From Streptococcus parasuis (lineage in GTDB: Bacteria; Bacillota; Bacilli; Lactobacillales; Streptococcaceae): a DNA stretch of 64,000 nt. Below, in pieces: positions 16,652 to 25,888 of the stretch (positions are counted from its first letter, which is position 1; every line of letters starts with the position of its first letter). The DNA lies in the NCBI RefSeq assembly GCF_021654455.1, contig NZ_AP024276.1:1612001-1676000 (forward strand), read 5' to 3'. The notes beneath the pieces are model-generated. The model was not told the origin of the DNA and made no database searches. It was given only the letters and a program-made list of their open reading frames with translations. Made by a program: the position numbers and the translations under genes.

Positions 16652-16701
16652 TTATGCCCCAATTTTGCCCCAACAATACCATTAGTATCCTTTGGGGCAT
16701 A
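16652..16701. promoter_or_regulatory. Candidate integrase arm-type sites, left prophage arm
   Basis: TTATGCCCCAA (16652-16662) and TGCCCCAA (16666-16673) are repeated in tandem, with an inverted copy TGGGGCATA (16693-16701) that could also pair with the first as a 9-bp stem. The same tandem pair occurs next to the integrase stop codon at the right end. The position, 113 bp from the core, suits arm-binding sites of a tyrosine recombinase. Confidence 0.5.
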
Positions 16702-16794
16702 CCTGCTACACAATGACGCTTCTTACTAGCATTGTACCACTTTCATTTCTCGAAAGCTACTGTATCTTGAGCTAACTTGAGATTATCTTGAGCA

Positions 16795-16828
16795 CGAAAA
16801 AAAGCCCCTAGGATTTTTCCTAAGGGCT
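16795..16828 (-). terminator. Terminator at the end of the phage late operon
   Basis: AGCCCCTAGG (16803-16812) pairs with CCTAAGGGCT (16819-16828), followed on the minus strand by a run of T. It ends the lysis cassette transcript eight bases after the lysin stop. Confidence 0.8.
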
Positions 16829-16835
16829 AAAATTA

Positions 16836-17573
16836 TTATTTAAAAGTACCCCAGGCATCGCCAAAGCGTTTGCCGTCTTTGGTGGCTCCTGTGGCTACAT
16901 AATTGCGGATGCCACTGCTGCCGATATACGACACCCACACATAGCCGTTGACATCGATGATAACCGTGTCATAGTCAAATGACTCACCACTCTTATAGAC
17001 CGCGACAATCTGACCGGATGTATTAGGTGCACGACGGACATTAATTGCATCAACTGTGACGGTCATGGTACCTGTCTCGCGGTATGTGCGGGCACCTGCC
17101 ATATTTGGAGCTGTCTGCGCGACAGTGCCTGGCGGTGTGATGTAGTGTACGACCTGTTGACGATAGCTGGCAGCACTGTAGTAGTTGCGAGTCGGGTACC
17201 GCTTGCCGTACATATTTTGCTCCAAGATAGTCAGTTGGTCGCCATTGACCGCCTCAACAATCACGACGTGCCCGTATTGATTAGTCGCCGTTGCCCCTAA
17301 TGTCAAAATCTGACCGGGCACAAACGCCCCAGATGTGGATACGGTCCAGCCGTTAGCTTGCCAGTTATATGACGAGCCAATATTTTTGGCTGAAATGGTG
17401 TCACCGATTGCTCCGCTGACCCAACCGACACCAGCTCCAAGACCAACTGTGGCATCTGGACTAATCATACGCTCGTACCAGCTGGCTAATGCATAGCATT
17501 CGCCGTTACCAACAGATACACCAGACCCAACCTGAGCTCTTACATTATTTAATGCTTCATTTACTGTTGTCAT
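16836..17573 (-). CDS. Phage endolysin, CHAP plus SH3b, PlySs2-like
   Basis: A 245-residue peptidoglycan hydrolase. The CHAP domain (about 1-140) has the catalytic residues C26, H102, E118 and N120, and an SH3b wall-binding domain (about 160-245) follows a proline-containing linker. Length, residue numbering and most of the sequence agree with my memory of PlySs2 (exebacase, CF-301), a lysin from an S. suis prophage, with differences mainly at about residues 83-99 and 110-131. Start set at MTTVNEALNN (AAAGGAGA upstream); it overlaps the holin gene by 17 bp. It cleaves host wall after holin release. Confidence 0.93.
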   Translation of the reverse strand: MTTVNEALNNVRAQVGSGVSVGNGECYALASWYERMISPDATVGLGAGVGWVSGAIGDTISAKNIGSSYNWQANGWTVSTSGAFVPGQILTLGATATNQYGHVVIVEAVNGDQLTILEQNMYGKRYPTRNYYSAASYRQQVVHYITPPGTVAQTAPNMAGARTYRETGTMTVTVDAINVRRAPNTSGQIVAVYKSGESFDYDTVIIDVNGYVWVSYIGSSGIRNYVATGATKDGKRFGDAWGTFK

Positions 17574-17907
17574 AGGCTTCTCCTTTCCACGCATCATTCA
17601 TCTGCTTGACTGCTGATTCAATAAACGTTTCTAGCTGCGTATCTGTCATATAGATATTGTACTTGGCCAACTGACCTGTCACACGTCGCTTGGCCATGTC
17701 TAGCTTATCAACATGATTGTCTTGGTCGAGCTTAGTAATCTGCTCAACGGCATTGACGGCGTTACGAGCCAAAATCTCTGTGATTTCGACCGCTCGCTTG
17801 CCGCCTTTTGCAATCAAATACTTTTTGACCTCGTGAACAATCATGCCTGCTACGATAGCTAAAATTCCTGTTGCTGATCCAATAATAATTTCAGTAAGTT
17901 GATTCAT
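17557..17907 (-). CDS. Phage holin, LLH family
   Basis: A 116-residue protein with one N-terminal transmembrane segment (about residues 7-25) and a long cytoplasmic helix with many charges, matching the phage holin LLH type. It would form membrane lesions that time lysis and release the endolysin. It sits directly upstream of, and overlaps, the lysin gene. Confidence 0.8.
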   Translation of the reverse strand: MNQLTEIIIGSATGILAIVAGMIVHEVKKYLIAKGGKRAVEITEILARNAVNAVEQITKLDQDNHVDKLDMAKRRVTGQLAKYNIYMTDTQLETFIESAVKQMNDAWKGEAYDNSK

Positions 17908-17909
17908 GG

Positions 17910-18209
17910 TTATTCTCCTTTCTCAATTTCATCCATACGGTTATTCATCCGAACCATTTCCTTTTGGATATCACCAACCGTGTAAGTGATTGTGCTTAAT
18001 TCCTCAGTCGTTCTTTCCAAATGAGTCATTAAGCGGTCTTCGCGTCTGTTCGAGTCAGCCTTGGACTGTTCGTGAAAATCCATCAACTTTTTTTCTCGTT
18101 TATCAGATGTGCGGACCAAGAAGCCCACGACAACAATAAAGAGGATAATGAATAGGATTTCCCAGGTCAATTGACTCTCTGCAATTCGTTGGGCTTCGTC
18201 AAAAGGCAT
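17910..18209 (-). CDS. Small membrane protein of the lysis cassette (holin/antiholin-like)
   Basis: A 99-residue protein with a strongly hydrophobic segment (about residues 16-33), then RTSDKREKKL and a coiled-coil tail. The layout resembles BhlA/UviB-like holin accessory proteins. It lies two bases before the LLH holin, so it is probably a second holin component or antiholin. Assignment is by topology and position only. Confidence 0.6.
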   Translation of the reverse strand: MPFDEAQRIAESQLTWEILFIILFIVVVGFLVRTSDKREKKLMDFHEQSKADSNRREDRLMTHLERTTEELSTITYTVGDIQKEMVRMNNRMDEIEKGE

Positions 18210-18212
18210 AGA

Positions 18213-18368
18213 CTACTCCTCCTTGGTCAATTCGTTAAAGATTTCATCATCTTCAACTAGCTTGCGAATGTAGGATTTGATTCGGTCCTTAATAATTGGA
18301 CTAAATTTAATATCCTTCCACTTCATGTTGCCTTCCATAACTTCTAGAGCATATAATTTAATCATCAT
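18213..18368 (-). CDS. Small hypothetical phage protein
   Basis: A 51-residue basic/helical protein starting MMIKLYALEVMEG. The ATG at 18366-18368 has AGGAG seven bases upstream; longer in-frame starts run antiparallel into the preceding gene and lack a ribosome site. Small proteins of this kind are common before holins in streptococcal phages. Function unknown. Confidence 0.65.
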   Translation of the reverse strand: MMIKLYALEVMEGNMKWKDIKFSPIIKDRIKSYIRKLVEDDEIFNELTKEE

Positions 18369-18387
18369 GTCAATTCTCCTATCTTTA

Positions 18388-18822
18388 TTAAATATCAGTT
18401 TCAGGACTATCTTCAGATTCATCATCAAAGATACCTGTCGCAAAAAGTTCTTCATCGGTAAGGATTCCTTTCTCATAGAGCAGAGCGGTAATTTTCAAGA
18501 ATGATGAACGGGAAGCTGCGGACAATTTTACTTGCTCTTTAACCTTTTCAAGATTCTTTGTAGCTTCTTCGGTAATATCATCCACCTTGGCAAGACGTTT
18601 GCCAATTTCATTGAATTTTTCATCCTCTGCTCTATTCGGAAAATTATCCTGATAGATTTTCTCGAGTGCCAACTCAAATAGTTCTGCATCCGACTTATCA
18701 ATAGCTTCCTTATCAAAATAGATGGGATACATAGCTCCCTCATCATTGATAAGTAATACTCTAGTTTTCGGACGTTCCCCTTGCGTATATTCCAACGATT
18801 TGTTTCCAAATTTTAACCTCAT
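18388..18822 (-). CDS. Phage protein, DUF1366-like
   Basis: A 144-residue acidic soluble protein, with predicted helices and an acidic C-terminus (DDESEDSPETDI). It looks like the DUF1366 proteins found between tail-fibre and holin genes in Streptococcus phages; this is from memory. Function unknown. AAAGGA precedes the ATG. Confidence 0.6.
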   Translation of the reverse strand: MRLKFGNKSLEYTQGERPKTRVLLINDEGAMYPIYFDKEAIDKSDAELFELALEKIYQDNFPNRAEDEKFNEIGKRLAKVDDITEEATKNLEKVKEQVKLSAASRSSFLKITALLYEKGILTDEELFATGIFDDESEDSPETDI

Positions 18823-18834
18823 AGCTATTCCTTT

Positions 18835-20904
18835 CTATGCTGGATATGGGTCATTAGTGATATATGTAATCGTGCCAGTCATTACATGTCCACCGACCGT
18901 ATTGCTCGTCATCCTAATGGTTCCGTCTGGTGCGAAATGCAAGATATTTGGACTTTTTGTGAACTGAGATACATTTGTATTTACGGTCATATGGACATCG
19001 ACAACAGGTCTATATCCAGCTGGTATCTTTTCCTGCATGACTGCATGTTCGAAAGAATCCACGGAATATATATTCCGAATTAGACTGATTGTTACTACAT
19101 CTCCCTTTCGGACAAGATTGGCTTTCATGCTATACGGAAATCCCATCGTCAATGTCTTTAGTGGTTTCTCTTGTAGCATTGGGTGGTTGGTTTGGGGAGT
19201 TATCTCGACCCAAGGATACCATGTGGCAGAACCATTTGAGGACTTGTAACCGATAGCATGCCGCCTATACACCTTCCACCCGCCATACCAAGATTTTGCA
19301 ACCTGAAATATATCGGTTGTAGCTCTGCACGTTTCGATCCAGCCATAATTTGACGGAAAGGGACTGTTTGCACATCCTGGATTTATCCAGCGTGTGCCAT
19401 TGTTAACATGAGTATTGACATCTGTATTGTATGCGTAGATAGTATTTCCTTCGACATTTGTCAATTGATGTTGCTGGATTGGCTTACCGTTCAAGTAATA
19501 TCCACCAGTTGACTCTACAGACCCCTCGGGGAGGTTAGTATCTACGATTTTACCGACCGCAAAGCGGTTGCCTTTCTCATAGCTGAATACTACCGCTTCG
19601 GTCGAAACTTTAATTTTAAACTCCGAACGAGTGAACTTGTCTTCAAGTATTCCTATGACATCCCACGACTTATCCGAAGAATAAGTACCTGATAGATTGG
19701 CCAGTGAATTTGTTAGGCTCGACAAGGTCGTAAAAGTACCAGATGCTGGACCGTTGTCTGTCGTGTAATTATTGCTATCAGCTGGAGCTACACGAAAAGT
19801 CAAAGTCATTGTGTTCCGTTGACTGCCGCCTACCGTCAGCGGAGCTATACGAGCGTTTCTGAGAATAGAGAATGTACTCGATGTCGCTCCCGAACGTTCC
19901 ACACCAAAATTGAAAGCTGGTGCAAAATATTCCAATACTGTCACAGTTCGCTCTATCGTGTTACTCGTTCGCCCACGACTATCTGTCACCCTTGCTCGTA
20001 TAGTAACCTGACCATGATAGTTCATGATTCCTAAGCTACCACCATTTTGACTAGTAGACTGGTTCTTGCCGACTATCTCTGCGTGATAACTTGTGATGGT
20101 TGAACCATATGCACCTGTAGCCTGCCCAAAGTGAACGGCTATGTTCGAAATAATCTGCACGAACTGTTGTTCTCCCGGAATCAGTGCCCTAGCGGCAGTA
20201 TTTCCGTCTATCAGTATGAAACCGGTCAAACTGGGATTGATACTATCTGGAACGCTTGCTGTAAAGGCAGTTGATTGCGTACCTGTTTTTGTCGAACCTG
20301 AGTAGGTATCAACGTAGATTGTACCAGTCCCGCTTGTTGAGTTCGGAATATCATTGGCGAAATCAAGAGGAATAGTCCAAGTTGTAGACGTATCTACATT
20401 GCTTGCGATTGTTCCTTGTTTATTGCCCCACGCATATCTAACAGTATGTTTAAAACTGGAGCTTTGACGGTTGATGTTGATAGTAAGTGCACTACCAATA
20501 ACACCAGAACCGACGCTTACAGAGCTGGAACGTGGGATTGTTGTCAGTCCCAAACTTCCGCTAGTGATTATTCTCCCGTGTATGCCGTTATTTGGATTGA
20601 AATCAGCTGAAATAGAAACCTTTTTCGAGCCATCGGCATTGTGACTAATTGTACGACTGCCACTGGCTAACTGTACTTCTTCTCCACTTGTAGCCCAGCG
20701 CGGATTCGAAGAATGAACTTGCACTCCATCTATCGTTACAACAAGTGTTGAGTCGCCTGATTGGTTATATGTGTAGTAATTGCCAGTTCTAGAGACCGTT
20801 ACACTCCAGTTAACCGTTGAGCTATTAGACGGAATGCTCTGCTTAGCTTGGTCAATATACACATTCAAATGTAAGCTGTTGCTTGTGTTGGAATATCTAG
20901 CCAT
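18835..20904 (-). CDS. Phage minor structural/tail fibre protein, DUF859 family
   Basis: A 689-residue protein, beta-rich with many S/T/N/G residues, beginning MARYSNTSNSLHLNVYIDQ and containing the SGSLGLTTIPRSSSV segment typical of DUF859 minor structural proteins. The C-terminal third (about 470-689) has beta repeats of the kind found in receptor-binding or baseplate fibre heads. It ends the tail module and follows the tail-tip protein by one base, so it is probably part of the adsorption apparatus. Confidence 0.75.
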   Translation of the reverse strand: MARYSNTSNSLHLNVYIDQAKQSIPSNSSTVNWSVTVSRTGNYYTYNQSGDSTLVVTIDGVQVHSSNPRWATSGEEVQLASGSRTISHNADGSKKVSISADFNPNNGIHGRIITSGSLGLTTIPRSSSVSVGSGVIGSALTININRQSSSFKHTVRYAWGNKQGTIASNVDTSTTWTIPLDFANDIPNSTSGTGTIYVDTYSGSTKTGTQSTAFTASVPDSINPSLTGFILIDGNTAARALIPGEQQFVQIISNIAVHFGQATGAYGSTITSYHAEIVGKNQSTSQNGGSLGIMNYHGQVTIRARVTDSRGRTSNTIERTVTVLEYFAPAFNFGVERSGATSSTFSILRNARIAPLTVGGSQRNTMTLTFRVAPADSNNYTTDNGPASGTFTTLSSLTNSLANLSGTYSSDKSWDVIGILEDKFTRSEFKIKVSTEAVVFSYEKGNRFAVGKIVDTNLPEGSVESTGGYYLNGKPIQQHQLTNVEGNTIYAYNTDVNTHVNNGTRWINPGCANSPFPSNYGWIETCRATTDIFQVAKSWYGGWKVYRRHAIGYKSSNGSATWYPWVEITPQTNHPMLQEKPLKTLTMGFPYSMKANLVRKGDVVTISLIRNIYSVDSFEHAVMQEKIPAGYRPVVDVHMTVNTNVSQFTKSPNILHFAPDGTIRMTSNTVGGHVMTGTITYITNDPYPA

Positions 20905-20905
20905 C

Positions 20906-23900
20906 CTATCCTCCTACGTATCGTTTAACATTGATGTCGGGATTGTTGTGGTACTGTTCTTCTCTAAATCGTCCGATTTGAACCGTCTTTGAAAAGATAC
21001 CGTTGTCAATGTGGATAACCCCTTTATCCACATACATGACTGGAGTACCACTTGAAAACATCGTGATACGTCCATCTGGGCTGAACAACATGCTGGAGCT
21101 ACCGTCTGCCTTGCCTAGTGACAAACCCTCGTTCGAGACCTGCATAAAGGTATCTACCGCATTCCAGCGCTGTGCTTGGTCTCCTAGGTTTGTCTCAATT
21201 TTTATGAAACGCTGTAAGTGAGTTATCAGGTCCTTTTCAACTTTGGCCCATGTAGCTTCGTCGGCTGCTTTCATATCTTTGATTTGTTTCAAGATGTTGT
21301 TTACAGTATCGAGACTTGCTTTTGCTTCCAACTCTGCCTGCATGATACCTGCCCGCTCGTTTAGTGCATTGAGTTGCTCTTGGGTAAGCGCTTGGTCAGC
21401 TTTGGAGTCGAGTTCTTTTTCTATGTCTTCGGGAGCCCATTCATGTCCAGTAGCAACCGTCCCAAATTGTATCATTATACCAGTCACCCAAGCGGTACCA
21501 CTGATAACACTCTCAAGGTTAAAGTAAATGGGAGTTTTAAGTTGGTCGTATGACTTATTTGCTGAGTAGTCGTAGGTATACGTTATATACTTCCAGTCCG
21601 ATGTTCCTGTAAACCCTGCTAAAGTTAGATAATCTGTAGATGTAGTTGCACCAGTCGAGCTGTTTTTACGAACAATTGAATGTTTAAAGCAGTTAAACAT
21701 ATTCCAGTTATTAGTTCCTTTAACGACATTATCATATTTTACCCAAGCACTAAAAGTAACTTTTTGATACAATCTAGGGCTGAAATTCGGCTCTATATTA
21801 AAATATAAGCTAGTATTATTGGTGAGCTTATAACATTTCTTTTGACCAGTGATATGATTGTCCGGTAGGCTTTCTTCTACGAATCCACCATTTGCTTTTG
21901 ATTGAATCCATAAATTCCGTCCACCAACCTCAATCCTCGCCCATCTATCAGCCCATTTATATTTGGTTTTATCCGTACTATCGGCTTGCGTATAGTCCGA
22001 GTAATGACCGATATACCGCTGACCATTATCAGATGCTGTCAGACCTGTACCATCTGCATTGTCTGAGTAAGCCCAGTGGATGTATGGAGTCCGTCCATCC
22101 GCACCTTTAGGTCCAGGCACACCTTGTGCACCCGTATCTCCCTTGTCTCCCTTCCACTTACTCCATCGGTAACTAGCAGGATTAGTGCTATTAGTGGCAA
22201 TAAAATCTTGATACATACCAATATAGGCTTTAGTTTGGTCTGTCTGACTAAATCCTCCGCCAGTTGCGTTATCAGCATAGGCAATGTGTGTGTATTGAGT
22301 ACGACCGTCTGCTCCCTTAGCTCCAGGGATACCTTGGTCGCCTTTGGGACCTTGCAAGCCTTGGAGTCCCTGTGCCCCTTGCGGACCTGTAGGCCCCTGT
22401 GGTCCTTGTGGACCTGTAGCTCCTCGGTCACCCTTTGCTCCTGTAGGACCAGTTTCGCCCATCTTCGCGACAGAGTACCCTGTTTCACTTGTATTGTCTG
22501 TGTAAGTCCAGACAGTCCTTGTCCACAAATACTGGCCACTTGGTACGCTCGGCACCTGGGTTGTCCATGTTGTCGGCTGTACCGTACCAGATGCACTCTG
22601 ACCGTATGTGATAGCCGTAGAACGAATACCTACTCCGTCCTTACCTGCGATACCATCTCGACCAGTATTACCATCACGACCAATACGAGAGACATTGTAG
22701 CCAGTCTCCGTGTTGCCGTCTGTATAAGTCCATACCGTCTTGGTCCAAAGATAATTGCCAGGGGCAACAGTCGGAACTTCCGCAGTCCAACCAGTCGTCG
22801 GTGCCGTAGCACCATTGGTTGAACTAGCATAAGTGACGGTCGTTGAACGAATACCTACTCCGTCACGACCTGGAAGTCCATCAGCCCCTCTTTGACCAGG
22901 TTCTCCTTTTTCGCCTTTTGGTCCATCTCGACCATCCAATACGTTTACAAACGTCAGCTCATCAACAGCTACCTCATCGTTACCTATGTATGCTGCCACC
23001 GTTAAAGTAGATGTATCTGTAACATCTGCACCACGGACAGTGTAGGTCATCCCCGTTTTAACAGCGCCATCCAAAGACCAGCGCCAAGTCACGTTGGCAG
23101 TCAGAGGCTTGCCGCCCTTGTAAAGAGTGGGTGTCACAATGGATTGACCAGTTCCATTCTTGAAAATAACACCATTATCAGTAGCCAGTTTGATAAGGTA
23201 GGGTTTAGAGGCTTCAATCATCTGGTTCAGTCGTTCTTGAATACCATTTGAAAGACGATTTTCCAGCGCCTTAGCGTTGGAAAAGGTTGTCTTGTTGTTC
23301 TTAGGGTTGGTAAAGCTAATGGTTTGCTCAGACACCCTCATTTCAAGCAATAGAACAGGACTAAAGCCGTCATCATAAACTTGGACAGTGTCCCCTATTT
23401 CAAGGTCAGCAAACCCCTCCACCTCGTAAGTAACAGCTGGATAGCAGTTCTTTTTAAGTTCACGGTAAGCAGTTGATCGGATAACCTCAGGATTTGAACT
23501 CTCTACAGTCATATCCTTTCTTATCCACTGGTCACCCGTTGTGCCACTTGTAAAGGCTGCTGGATACATCTGCATAGAAAGAGGGGCATATAGCCCCTCT
23601 CCTGCCTGATAAAATTCGCGTTCCCCTTTAGAGTTATTGACAGACCATGCACTAAGACCTGAAATGGTGACAGTTTTACCGTCCTCAGTTCTCCCAGTTG
23701 GACGAACCATGTTGTAGACATTAGTTTTGTCAACCGTCCTAGTAAGCGCCTTGAGGTTTTTGCCATACTTCAAAATAGTAGGGCTGACACGCCCTACTCC
23801 TTGATGATCGTCATCATTCTCATGATAGACGTTTACGATAAACGATTTGATAGAGCTATCAGCGTTGAGGTGGGTGTCAAATTCAATTTCTGCACCAAAT

Positions 23901-24400
23901 TTCTTAGCTAGACTAAGTAGACGGTTGAGTTTGGTGTCTGTCCCCTCCCACTCAGCAGAGATTTTCTGAGTAGAAATCTCATTTACACCAATTTTCAAGA
24001 ATGTAAAGTTTAGCAAGTCCATTGCGTCACAGTATTCTTTGAAAGTCATAGCCTTAGGTGCTTTATATGGATTTGCATACTCATTGATAAGTTCAAGGTT
24101 CAGATTGATACCATAGCACTTGATAACTTGCTCATTTTCCTCAATTTTGCGGATTGTGTGCAGATAAGTCTTGCCTTTGTACTGAAATGAAACAAAGGCT
24201 TTCTCATTCAGATAGTTGTAGGCACGCTTACGCCCCACATCTGAAATGATAGCTTTTTTGAATACTGTGAAATCAAATGTACTAGAACCTGTTTCAAGGT
24301 ACCTAATCCAGGTATCGTTGAAATAATTCAGCGTAGCCTGTTTATCATTATCAATAAAAGCAACCTTTCTCAAACTTGCGTCATGGATTGTCAATAACAT
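20906..24400 (-). CDS. Tail tip protein (Tal/tail spike) with collagen-like stretches
   Basis: A 1164-residue protein. Residues 1 to about 370 look like the Tal N-terminal structural domain that caps the tail (phage minor structural protein N-terminal type, with the [15 protein letters not shown] region). Gly-X-Y collagen-like runs occur at about 488-515, 643-697 and 757-770, separated by two nearly duplicated beta modules (VGIRST..TYA/YG...[12 protein letters not shown]). A carbohydrate-binding-like region (about 810-960) and a coiled-coil end follow. It is likely to reach and bind the host surface. Variable host-range protein. Confidence 0.82.
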   Translation of the reverse strand: MLLTIHDASLRKVAFIDNDKQATLNYFNDTWIRYLETGSSTFDFTVFKKAIISDVGRKRAYNYLNEKAFVSFQYKGKTYLHTIRKIEENEQVIKCYGINLNLELINEYANPYKAPKAMTFKEYCDAMDLLNFTFLKIGVNEISTQKISAEWEGTDTKLNRLLSLAKKFGAEIEFDTHLNADSSIKSFIVNVYHENDDDHQGVGRVSPTILKYGKNLKALTRTVDKTNVYNMVRPTGRTEDGKTVTISGLSAWSVNNSKGEREFYQAGEGLYAPLSMQMYPAAFTSGTTGDQWIRKDMTVESSNPEVIRSTAYRELKKNCYPAVTYEVEGFADLEIGDTVQVYDDGFSPVLLLEMRVSEQTISFTNPKNNKTTFSNAKALENRLSNGIQERLNQMIEASKPYLIKLATDNGVIFKNGTGQSIVTPTLYKGGKPLTANVTWRWSLDGAVKTGMTYTVRGADVTDTSTLTVAAYIGNDEVAVDELTFVNVLDGRDGPKGEKGEPGQRGADGLPGRDGVGIRSTTVTYASSTNGATAPTTGWTAEVPTVAPGNYLWTKTVWTYTDGNTETGYNVSRIGRDGNTGRDGIAGKDGVGIRSTAITYGQSASGTVQPTTWTTQVPSVPSGQYLWTRTVWTYTDNTSETGYSVAKMGETGPTGAKGDRGATGPQGPQGPTGPQGAQGLQGLQGPKGDQGIPGAKGADGRTQYTHIAYADNATGGGFSQTDQTKAYIGMYQDFIATNSTNPASYRWSKWKGDKGDTGAQGVPGPKGADGRTPYIHWAYSDNADGTGLTASDNGQRYIGHYSDYTQADSTDKTKYKWADRWARIEVGGRNLWIQSKANGGFVEESLPDNHITGQKKCYKLTNNTSLYFNIEPNFSPRLYQKVTFSAWVKYDNVVKGTNNWNMFNCFKHSIVRKNSSTGATTSTDYLTLAGFTGTSDWKYITYTYDYSANKSYDQLKTPIYFNLESVISGTAWVTGIMIQFGTVATGHEWAPEDIEKELDSKADQALTQEQLNALNERAGIMQAELEAKASLDTVNNILKQIKDMKAADEATWAKVEKDLITHLQRFIKIETNLGDQAQRWNAVDTFMQVSNEGLSLGKADGSSSMLFSPDGRITMFSSGTPVMYVDKGVIHIDNGIFSKTVQIGRFREEQYHNNPDINVKRYVGG

Positions 24401-24403
24401 AAG

Positions 24404-25888
24404 CTATAAGTACCTTTCTTCAAATGCTATCTTGACTGTGGGCTTTGTCCTGACCCAACTTGAGGAATAGACCTCAAGAGTAGACCTACCAGGTGGAATA
24501 GTAAGAAACGTAGAACCGTGGACAATATCCACAATACGCTCTAGACCATCTACTGTTACCGTGTCATCCTCGCTATTTAAAACGATGTTGGAGCCAATTG
24601 GGTAGCGGTTAGGAATATCTTTAGCGACGTTAACATGATCCTTACGGTAGTAGAAACTATCCAAATACATGTGTGATACAATCGGATGGTTTCCAATTGA
24701 TGAGAAAGCAATATGGATTTTCTTAGACTTTTTCCCTTTAATCTCAGGAATGTAAAACTCGTTATAGGTACCAAACCAATAGACCGTTACCTTGTCATCG
24801 TTTCTCTTTAAATCAGACCAGCCGCGAGGCTCATTAAAAGGATTATGATAATCCCAATGAGTACCTGTAAAACGCCACTGCTTAATCATGTTGTAGCCAC
24901 CTTTTCCATCAGTAGTCATAAAATTATATTCACAATCAAGCCCTTTACTTCTCTTAAACGTTTCTACACCGTATAAAAATTGACCGTTGGTATCCGATAC
25001 CGTAATTTTCATAGCTCCGTACTGATTTGTAGCGCCAAGCCAAAAGATTTGTCTCCACCACAAGTAATCATTGAGAGACCCAACGCCACCAGCACTATCG
25101 TTTGGAATATCCCAGGTAAGAGAACTAAAACCACGACCGTTTAGTTCCAGATGGTCACGCCCCCAAACGTTAACCTTTCGGATACTACCACTAAAAACAG
25201 GATTTGCATTTTGGTCATTCATAATTCCGATGTTAGGAGTACCAGAAGTTAAAGCATTGCCAATTTTTGAATCTCTAAAGTCCAGTAGCATCTCAGACTG
25301 CTTAACAGATACAGTGTCAGCTTCCTCACGGTCACCAACCTCAAGAGCACCGCTGGTATTGACCAAACCAATGTAGCCATTTTCAGCGTTATGCTTGATA
25401 GTAACCACAGGGAAAGCTGGCACGTTGCCATCATTGATCAGATTGAAAACAATCTTGTCAGATGATACTGTGCCATTATCGAAAACACGGTAAGTGATGC
25501 TGTGAGCTACTCCATCTGGAATAAGCAGCTCAAACTCACCCTTTTGGAACCATCTTGTCACATTATCCATGTCCACAGAGCCTGTAACAAGTCCTATATA
25601 ATACTTATCAGGCTCATCAGAGATAACAATCTTGACAGCCTCAGAGGTATTGAATACCCCTGCCAAAGTGTGTTTAGCTTGTTCAAGTGTCATGCCATCT
25701 CTTTCTTGCATGGCAAACTTGACCTTGATAAACTTAGCCCCTGTTCTTACTTCTTGCAAGTTCACTCCCAAGAGTGGAGCGTCATTAGTTTCAATGCTAC
25801 GCTCATTGCCAACAGGGCGGATAATTTCAATAATTCGGATAACCTCAGAGAGGTCAAATCCGTTGATAGTGATTGTGTCATTGTTCAT
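24404..25888 (-). CDS. Distal tail protein (Dit-like)
   Basis: A 494-residue protein between tape measure and tail-tip genes, the standard Dit position. The N-terminal part (about 1-180) fits the phage tail family fold that forms the hub at the tail end; the remaining 300 residues, rich in beta strands and aromatic residues, look like a carbohydrate-binding insertion typical of evolved Dit proteins. The ATG overlaps the tape-measure stop as TGATG. Confidence 0.75.
   Translation of the reverse strand: MNNDTITINGFDLSEVIRIIEIIRPVGNERSIETNDAPLLGVNLQEVRTGAKFIKVKFAMQERDGMTLEQAKHTLAGVFNTSEAVKIVISDEPDKYYIGLVTGSVDMDNVTRWFQKGEFELLIPDGVAHSITYRVFDNGTVSSDKIVFNLINDGNVPAFPVVTIKHNAENGYIGLVNTSGALEVGDREEADTVSVKQSEMLLDFRDSKIGNALTSGTPNIGIMNDQNANPVFSGSIRKVNVWGRDHLELNGRGFSSLTWDIPNDSAGGVGSLNDYLWWRQIFWLGATNQYGAMKITVSDTNGQFLYGVETFKRSKGLDCEYNFMTTDGKGGYNMIKQWRFTGTHWDYHNPFNEPRGWSDLKRNDDKVTVYWFGTYNEFYIPEIKGKKSKKIHIAFSSIGNHPIVSHMYLDSFYYRKDHVNVAKDIPNRYPIGSNIVLNSEDDTVTVDGLERIVDIVHGSTFLTIPPGRSTLEVYSSSWVRTKPTVKIAFEERYL

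Noticed and set aside
16767..16792. Three TTGAG repeats spaced 10-11 bp near the left prophage end
   Set aside because: Only five bases long and without a matching set at the right end, so the GCCCC repeats are better arm-site candidates.
22039..22822. Long open frames on both strands inside the tail-tip gene
   Set aside because: They are shadows of the collagen-like, compositionally biased repeat region and have no start signals or plausible protein sequence.
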